This document shows, piece by piece, positions 1 to 4,166 of a DNA stretch of 5,702 nucleotides; within the stretch, counting starts at the first letter, position 1, and the number at the start of each line of letters is the position of its first letter. Location of the stretch: assembly GCA_946615495.1 (NCBI GenBank), contig CAMOHY010000157.1:1-5702 (forward strand). The letters are read 5' to 3'. Below the pieces are notes generated by a model, which did no database searches, was not told the origin of the DNA, and saw only the letters and a list, made by a program, of their open reading frames with translations. Both the position numbers and the translations under genes were made by a program. This DNA is from an uncultured Clostridia bacterium. Its GTDB lineage: Bacteria; Bacillota; Clostridia; Christensenellales; Aristaeellaceae.

Positions 1-1
1 G

Positions 2-820
2 GAAATCGGCTCCGGCCACTTCATCCCCGGCTTTGAAGAGCAGATGATCGGCATGAGCATCGGCGAAGAAAAGGACCTGAACGTGAAGTTCCCCGATGAA
101 TATCACGCCGAAGAGCTCAAGGGCAAGGACGCCGTGTTCCATGTGAAGGTGAACGGCATCCAGACCAAGGCCGTTCCCGCCCTGGACGATGATTTCGCCG
201 CCGACGTGAGCGAATTTGACACCTTTGAAGAATACAAAAAGAACATTGAAAAGGAACTGACTGAACGCGCCCGGAAGAACGCCGACGTGCAGCTGGAAAA
301 CGAGCTGGTGCAGCAGGCGGTGGACGCCGCAGACTGCGATATTCCCGAAGCCATGATCAACGATGAAATCGAAATGATGCTGCGGGAAATGAAGCTGCGC
401 ATGATGTATCAGGGCCTGCGCTTTGAGGATTACATCAAGTACACCGGCCAGACTGAGGATCAGGTAAAGGAAATGTACCGGCCCGAGGCCAAGAACCGCG
501 TGAAGATGCAGCTGGTGCTGGAAGCCATGGTGAAGGCGGAAAAGGTGGAGCCCACCGAAGAAGAAGTGGAAAAGGCCATCGCTGACGAAGCGGAACGCGG
601 CGGCCGCGAAGTGGAAGAATTCAAGAAGGGCCTCAACGACCGGCAGAAGGAATATCTGCGTGAAAACGCCGCCATCCGCAAGGTGGTGGATATGATCGTT
701 GAAAGCGCTCAGGTGGAAGAAAAGGACGAAGCGGAACGCATCGACGCCGCCGAAACCCTGAAGGCCGTGGAAGACGCCGCCGAAGCCGCGGGCATTGCCG
801 GCGACGAGGAAGAAAAATAA
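2..820 (+). CDS. tig: Trigger factor, C-terminal part (5' end outside window)
   Basis: Ribosome-associated chaperone and peptidyl-prolyl isomerase that receives nascent chains in the cytoplasm. The reading frame is open from base 2, before the first internal ATG at 44, so the gene begins upstream of the window; 272 residues are visible. Fragment residues 1-55 are the end of the FKBP-type PPIase domain: the segment GSGHFIPGFEEQ followed by FPDEYHAEELKGK and a closing beta strand (VFHVKVNGIQ) matches the family closely. Residues about 58-238 are the helical C-terminal chaperone domain, with the typical DDDFA and TFEEYKKNIEKEL start. The ribosome-binding N-terminal domain with its GFRxGxxP motif is not visible. 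The last ~34 residues are an Ala/Glu-rich acidic tail that goes beyond the usual end of the family. It is followed by clpP on the same strand, the common tig-clpP-clpX order. Identification is firm; the missing part is inferred from family length (about 430 residues). Confidence 0.97.
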   Translation, partial: EIGSGHFIPGFEEQMIGMSIGEEKDLNVKFPDEYHAEELKGKDAVFHVKVNGIQTKAVPALDDDFAADVSEFDTFEEYKKNIEKELTERARKNADVQLENELVQQAVDAADCDIPEAMINDEIEMMLREMKLRMMYQGLRFEDYIKYTGQTEDQVKEMYRPEAKNRVKMQLVLEAMVKAEKVEPTEEEVEKAIADEAERGGREVEEFKKGLNDRQKEYLRENAAIRKVVDMIVESAQVEEKDEAERIDAAETLKAVEDAAEAAGIAGDEEEK

Positions 821-841
821 GCCCGGTCCTGCGGGAACGCA

Positions 842-872
842 TGGAATAAACGGGAACGGGTCATCATATGAT
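842..872 (+). promoter_or_regulatory. Possible clpP promoter (-10 TATGAT, weak -35)
   Basis: TATGAT at 867-872 is one mismatch from the -10 consensus. No good -35 stands upstream: TGGAAT at 842-847 matches only half the consensus and lies 19 nt away. The -10 lies inside a perfect 10-bp palindrome (863-872, ATCATATGAT). A start about 7 nt downstream would put the mRNA 5' end just before the hairpin at 881. This is a candidate only; clpP could also be read through from tig. Confidence 0.3.
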
Positions 873-880
873 AGGATGAA

Positions 881-909
881 GCAGTGGGCCCCGGAAAAGG
901 GCCCGCTGT
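881..909 (+). terminator. Strong hairpin between tig and clpP (terminator-like, no U tract)
   Basis: An 11-bp stem pairs 881-891 with 899-909 (core TGGGCCC against GGGCCCG, two G-T pairs) around the 7-nt loop CGGAAAA. The sequence after the stem (CCATTCCACTCC) lacks a T run, so it is not a standard intrinsic terminator. It could weaken read-through from tig, protect a processed or primary clpP 5' end, or mark an RNA processing site. The hairpin itself is plain in the sequence; its role is inference. Confidence 0.5.
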
Positions 910-955
910 CCATTCCACTCCTTGAAAGCAGAATGGGACGGAAGGAGGACAGCCA

Positions 956-1543
956 ATGTCTTTGATCCCTTATGTAGTTGAACAAACCGTGCACGGAGAA
1001 AGGTCCTACGATATTTATTCCCGGTTGCTCAAGGACCGGGTGGTGTTTCTGGGCAGCGCCATTGACGACCAGGTGGCCAACGCCGTTGTGGCGCAATTGC
1101 TGTTTCTGGAAACGGACAATCCGGACGCGGATATTAACCTGTACATCAACAGCCCCGGCGGTTCCGTTACCGCGGGCATGGCGATTTTTGACACCATGAA
1201 TTATATCAAATGCCCGGTCAGGACGGTGTGCGTGGGTCTGGCGGCCTCCATGGGCGCGTTTTTGCTGATGGCCGGGGAAAAGGGAAAGCGCCTCGCCCTG
1301 CCCAACAGCGAAGTGATGATTCACCAGCCGTCGGGCGGCGCCTCCGGCCAGGCCACGGACGTGACCATTCATGCCGAATGGCTGCTGCGCACCAAGAATA
1401 AAATGAACGGCCTGATGGCCCAGATGACCGGCCAGCCCCTGGAAAAGATCGCCCACGACGTGGAGCGGGACTACTTTATGTCCGCCCAGGAAGCGCTGGA
1501 ATACGGCATCATCGACGAAATCTATCAGCCCCGGCAAAAGTAA
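956..1543 (+). CDS. clpP: ATP-dependent Clp protease proteolytic subunit ClpP
   Basis: Serine peptidase that forms a double-heptamer chamber and degrades proteins fed to it by ClpX or other Clp ATPases in the cytoplasm. At 195 residues it has full family length. The catalytic triad is intact: Ser98 in GLAASMGA, His123 in MIHQP and Asp172 in ERDYFM. NLYINSPGGSVTAGMAI (61-77) is the conserved oxyanion-side segment, and YDIYSRLLKDRVVFLG near the N-terminus is also typical. The N-terminus MSLIPYVVEQT matches the short leader of Gram-positive ClpP. The start is well fixed: AAGGAGG at 942-948 lies 7 nt before ATG 956. clpX begins 33 nt after the stop, so the two are almost certainly co-transcribed and make the partner subunits of one protease. 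No CtsR or CIRCE operator was recognised upstream. Nothing suggests an inactive paralog. Confidence 0.99.
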   Translation: MSLIPYVVEQTVHGERSYDIYSRLLKDRVVFLGSAIDDQVANAVVAQLLFLETDNPDADINLYINSPGGSVTAGMAIFDTMNYIKCPVRTVCVGLAASMGAFLLMAGEKGKRLALPNSEVMIHQPSGGASGQATDVTIHAEWLLRTKNKMNGLMAQMTGQPLEKIAHDVERDYFMSAQEALEYGIIDEIYQPRQK

Positions 1544-1576
1544 ACAGAACCGTTAAAACAGGAATTAGAGGTAAAC

Positions 1577-2875
1577 ATGGCAAAGGACGATATGAGTTCC
1601 CGGAAATTGCGTTGCTCCTTTTGCGGGAAATCCCAGGACCAGGTACGCCGCATCATTGCGGGGCCGGGAGCATATATCTGCAACGAATGTATAGCGCTGT
1701 GCCAGGAGATTGTGGCCGACGATATGGACCTGATGTCCTCCGCGCCCAGCCTGGGCGAAATTCCCACCCCTTCGGAGATGAAGGAGGTGCTGGATGAATA
1801 CGTCATCGGCCAGGAGCGGGCCAAGCGCACGCTCTGCGTGGCGGTATACAATCATTATAAGCGCATCCAGTCGCCGGTAAAAAAAGACGGCGTGGAGCTG
1901 CAAAAATCCAATATTCTCATGATCGGGCCCACCGGCTGCGGCAAAACGTATCTGGCCCAGTCCCTGGCCCGCATATTGAACGTTCCTTTCGCCATTGTGG
2001 ACGCCACCGCCCTGACAGAAGCGGGCTATGTGGGCGAGGACGTGGAAAATATCCTGCTGCGCCTCATTCAAGCGGCGGGCAACGATATTCAGGCCGCCCA
2101 GCGGGGCATCATCTATATTGACGAAATCGATAAGATCGCCCGGAAGGGCGAAAATGTGTCCATCACCAGGGATGTGAGCGGCGAAGGCGTGCAGCAGGCG
2201 CTGCTGAAAATCCTGGAGGGCACCCTGGCCAATGTGCCGCCTCAGGGCGGCCGCAAGCATCCCCACCAGGAATGCCTGCAAATTGATACCACCAACATCC
2301 TGTTCATCTGCGGCGGCGCCTTTGACGGCCTGTCCCGGATTATTGAACAGCGCATCGGCAAAAAGGCCCTGGGCTTTGGGGCCGACCCGCAGGGCAGGAA
2401 GGAGCAGAACGTGGGCGAAATCCTGCGTCAGCTGCGGCCGGAAGACCTGCTGAAGTTCGGCCTCATTCCGGAATTTGTGGGCCGCCTGCCCGTGAATGTT
2501 ACCTTGGACGCGCTGGATGAAGATGCGCTGGTGCGCATTTTGAAGGAGCCGCGGAACGCCTTGGTGAAGCAGTATCAAAAGCTGGTGGAGCTGGACGGGG
2601 CGGAGCTGGAATTTGAGGAAGACGCGCTGCGGTCCATTGCCAAGCAGGCCATCGAACGCAAGAGCGGCGCCCGCGGCCTGCGCGCCATCATCGAAGACGC
2701 CATGCTGGACACCCTGTTTGAGCTGCCTGGGCGCAAGGATGTGCGCAAATGCGTCATCACCAAGGGCGTGATTGAAAACGGCGAAAAGCCCCGGCTGGAG
2801 CTGGGCGAAGTGCCCAAGCTGACCCACCGGGTGCGCCGGGCCAAAATGCTGCCCGAAGAGCCCAACGCCAGTTAA
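1577..2875 (+). CDS. clpX: ATP-dependent Clp protease ATP-binding subunit ClpX
   Basis: Hexameric AAA+ unfoldase that recognises tagged substrates, unfolds them and threads them into ClpP. At 432 residues it has normal length. The N-terminal zinc-binding domain has Cys13, Cys16, Cys35 and Cys38 (CSFC, CNEC). The AAA+ module shows Walker A GPTGCGKT (117-124), the pore-1 loop GYVGED (150-155), Walker B IIYIDE (178-183), the RKH loop (226-228), the ClpP-contacting loop as LGF (265-267; IGF in many relatives), the arginine finger in LIPEFVGR (Arg303) and sensor 2 in SGARGLR (Arg366). The only visible oddity is Cys121 in Walker A where most ClpX proteins have Ser. The start at 1577 has AGAGG at 1567-1571, 5 nt upstream. 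It lies 33 nt after clpP and is followed by a terminator, so it closes the operon. All residues needed for ATPase and ClpP docking are present. Confidence 0.99.
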   Translation: MAKDDMSSRKLRCSFCGKSQDQVRRIIAGPGAYICNECIALCQEIVADDMDLMSSAPSLGEIPTPSEMKEVLDEYVIGQERAKRTLCVAVYNHYKRIQSPVKKDGVELQKSNILMIGPTGCGKTYLAQSLARILNVPFAIVDATALTEAGYVGEDVENILLRLIQAAGNDIQAAQRGIIYIDEIDKIARKGENVSITRDVSGEGVQQALLKILEGTLANVPPQGGRKHPHQECLQIDTTNILFICGGAFDGLSRIIEQRIGKKALGFGADPQGRKEQNVGEILRQLRPEDLLKFGLIPEFVGRLPVNVTLDALDEDALVRILKEPRNALVKQYQKLVELDGAELEFEEDALRSIAKQAIERKSGARGLRAIIEDAMLDTLFELPGRKDVRKCVITKGVIENGEKPRLELGEVPKLTHRVRRAKMLPEEPNAS

Positions 2876-2920
2876 TTTTGCAGCATGGACGGATTTTGTG
2901 AAAACACCAAATGAAGAATA

Positions 2921-2959
2921 AAAGGACGCTTCCGGGGGAAAAGCCCGGAGGCGTCTTTT
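2921..2959 (+). terminator. Intrinsic terminator after clpX (probably works both ways)
   Basis: A 12-bp stem pairs 2925-2936 with 2944-2955 (one G-T pair) around a 7-nt loop (GGAAAAG) and is followed by TTTT at 2956-2959. The AAAG run at 2921-2924 pairs with this T run and, read on the minus strand, supplies TTTTATT after the stem. It ends the tig-clpP-clpX unit and can also block antisense transcription arriving from the right. Confidence 0.85.
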
Positions 2960-2990
2960 GTATGTCCGGAAATAATGCGGCTGCCATGAA

Positions 2991-3029
2991 TAAGCGCCCG
3001 CAGGATAAAAGCCGTCCTGCGGGCGCTTA
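2991..3029 (-). terminator. Terminator of the coiled-coil gene
   Basis: A perfect 15-bp inverted repeat (2991-3005 with 3015-3029, core GCGCCCGCAGGA) encloses a 9-nt loop. It lies 20 nt beyond the stop codon of the minus-strand gene. On the minus strand the stem ends in TTA and is followed by TTC, only a short T-rich run, so termination may depend mainly on the very stable stem. The position and strength fit a 3' end for that gene. Confidence 0.75.
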
Positions 3030-3049
3030 AGGAATGATATTCTTTGCCG

Positions 3050-4030
3050 TCAGGCGGCGTCAGCGGCGTTCTCTTCCTGCTGGACTTCTTCCTGCTCTGC
3101 GGGTTCAGCGTTTTCCACAGGGGCAGCCGTTTCCGCTTCTTCCTGCTGCGCTTCGGCGGGCGCTTCCTCAGCGTTGGCGGCGCTGATATAAGGCAGGTCA
3201 TAATGGGCGGCTTCTTCACCGGCGGCGTTGTACACGATCACGCGGATGGTGTACACACCGGCCTCCAGCTTCAATTCGTCCAGCTTTAGTTCCGCAACGT
3301 CATCCAGCTCCAGCACCTTGGCGCCCTCGCTGTCCAGAATTTCCACCGCAGCTTTGGAAAGCTGAGCGTTGGCGGCGGCTTCCTGCAGGGCGTCCCGCTC
3401 CGCGGTGAGGGCGGCCAAGGAGGCCTGCAGGTTTTCCAGTTCAGCGGTCTGAGCGGCGGCGGCCTCCACAGCGGCCTGCAGCTGGTCCCGTTCGCTGGTC
3501 ATGGCGGCCAGGGCGTCCTGAGCCTGCTGCAATTCCTGAGCGTTCTGGGCGGCGGCGGCATCGGCGGCGGACTGTACTTTTTCCCGTTCGGCGATGGCGG
3601 CGGCCAGGGCAGCCTTGGTTTCTTCCAGCTCGGCGGCGGTGGCGTCCTCTTCCTGCCGGGCGCCGCCCAGGGCGTCCAGCGCCACCTGCACCTGCTTGAT
3701 GCCGGCGGTGAGCTGCTCAGCGGCGGCGTCGGCGTTGGCCTGCAGGGTGTCCCGCTCCGCAGTGGCAACGGACAGGGCTTCCACGGCCTCCTGCACTCTG
3801 CTTTCCGCCTCCTGCACCTTTTCTTCCATGGTCTGGCGGCTGGTTTCGGCCAGCTCCTGGGCGGTCTTGGCGGCCATATCGGCTTCGGAAAGCTGGCGGG
3901 AAAGATCGGTCTTTTCTGTTTCAAGCTGGGCCAACTGATCGGAAAGAGAATTCCTTTGGCCAATAAAAACGGCGACCAGCACAACGGCAATAATCACGAT
4001 AGGCAATACGATCCAGATTGATTTTTTCAA
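3050..4030 (-). CDS. Membrane-anchored Ala/Glu-rich coiled-coil protein, function unknown
   Basis: I do not recognise this 326-residue protein. Residues 2-3 are Lys-Lys, followed by a hydrophobic helix (about 5-24) with no clear signal peptidase site. This suggests an uncleaved anchor with the rest outside the cytoplasm. Residues about 27-225 are heptad-rich and full of Ala, Glu and Gln, and contain four related units of the form ALAAxxAERDxLQxAAxAAAAQ. Residues about 226-284 look like a small beta-rich domain, with alternating strands such as AAVEIL, AKVLEL and GVYTIRVIVYNAAGE. The last ~42 residues are an acidic, disordered-looking Ala/Glu/Gln/Pro tail ending EENAADAA. The start is TTG at 4030-4028: an in-frame TAA lies just upstream (4039-4037), and AAGGGAG (4047-4041) is spaced 10 nt away. 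The gene lies alone between two terminators, convergent with clpX. A structural or envelope-spacer role is possible, but no function can be assigned. That it is a real gene is likely from frame length, ribosome site and terminator. Confidence 0.85.
   Translation of the reverse strand: MKKSIWIVLPIVIIAVVLVAVFIGQRNSLSDQLAQLETEKTDLSRQLSEADMAAKTAQELAETSRQTMEEKVQEAESRVQEAVEALSVATAERDTLQANADAAAEQLTAGIKQVQVALDALGGARQEEDATAAELEETKAALAAAIAEREKVQSAADAAAAQNAQELQQAQDALAAMTSERDQLQAAVEAAAAQTAELENLQASLAALTAERDALQEAAANAQLSKAAVEILDSEGAKVLELDDVAELKLDELKLEAGVYTIRVIVYNAAGEEAAHYDLPYISAANAEEAPAEAQQEEAETAAPVENAEPAEQEEVQQEENAADAA
3359..3778 (-). repeat. Internal repeats encoding heptad units of the coiled-coil protein
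   Basis: Four related protein units begin at residues 85, 141, 173 and 204 of the minus-strand gene, each with the ERD/ERE triplet at the same offset (Glu92, Glu148, Glu180, Glu211). The spacings are 56, 32 and 31 residues, and a degenerate copy may lie around residue 125. The likeness persists in DNA: bases 3382-3407 and 3739-3764 agree at nearly every position, and 3475-3500 is a more diverged copy. This points to in-frame duplication rather than chance composition. Confidence 0.7.
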
Positions 4031-4040
4031 GGCGCATTAA

Positions 4041-4047
4041 CTCCCTT
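4041..4047 (-). promoter_or_regulatory. Ribosome binding site deciding the TTG start
   Basis: On the minus strand AAGGGAG (4047-4041) precedes TTG 4030 by 10 nt. An ATG at 4037-4035 is only 3 nt from the site and in another frame, opening a 38-codon reading frame that stops at 3921. The long frame has a stop at 4039-4037 and no ATG near its beginning, so TTG is the supported start. Confidence 0.65.
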
Positions 4048-4105
4048 CAATAAAACAGTGATAACAGAATATTTCGATATTGGCCGGGCAAAGTCCTTTT
4101 TCGGA

Positions 4106-4111
4106 ATTATA
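4106..4111 (-). promoter_or_regulatory. Possible -10 box for the coiled-coil gene
   Basis: A perfect TATAAT is read on the minus strand at 4111-4106, 59 nt before the ribosome binding site. No -35 match lies 16-18 nt upstream, where the terminator stem of the neighbouring gene sits. The surrounding stretch is AT-rich, so a chance match is quite possible. Confidence 0.25.
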
Positions 4112-4120
4112 AAATAAATG

Positions 4121-4154
4121 TAAAAATTGCCCGGCGAAAACGCCGGGCAAAAAA
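4121..4154 (-). terminator. Intrinsic terminator of the EF-G-like gene
   Basis: An 8-bp all-GC stem (GCCCGGCG at 4129-4136 with CGCCGGGC at 4141-4148) plus two A-T pairs encloses an AAAA loop. Read on the minus strand, the stem is preceded by TTTTTT and followed by AATTTTTA, a proper T tract. It starts 17 nt beyond the stop at 4167 and separates this gene from the downstream coiled-coil gene. Confidence 0.88.
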
Positions 4155-4166
4155 CCGGAAAGAGAA

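Noticed and set aside
44..46. ATG as the start of the tig coding region
   Set aside because: The 14 codons before it encode the conserved PPIase segment GSGHFIPGFEEQ, so the ATG is internal.
821..955. CtsR or CIRCE heat-shock operator upstream of clpP
   Set aside because: No tandem GTCAAA-type heptads and no TTAGCACTC/GAGTGCTAA inverted repeat were found in the gap.
1565..2827. A 420-codon open frame antisense to clpX
   Set aside because: It lies fully opposite a certain clpX gene, its peptide is Gln/His/Leu-rich with no recognisable domain, and long antisense frames are expected in GC-rich genes with strong codon bias.
3359..3778. CRISPR-like or intergenic tandem repeat array
   Set aside because: The repeats are imperfect, in frame, and explained by heptad-rich protein units; there are no uniform spacers.
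3594..3938. A Ser/Ala-rich plus-strand frame opposite the coiled-coil gene
   Set aside because: The composition is that of the complement of Ala/Glu-rich repeats; the minus-strand frame has the ribosome site, terminator and sensible architecture.
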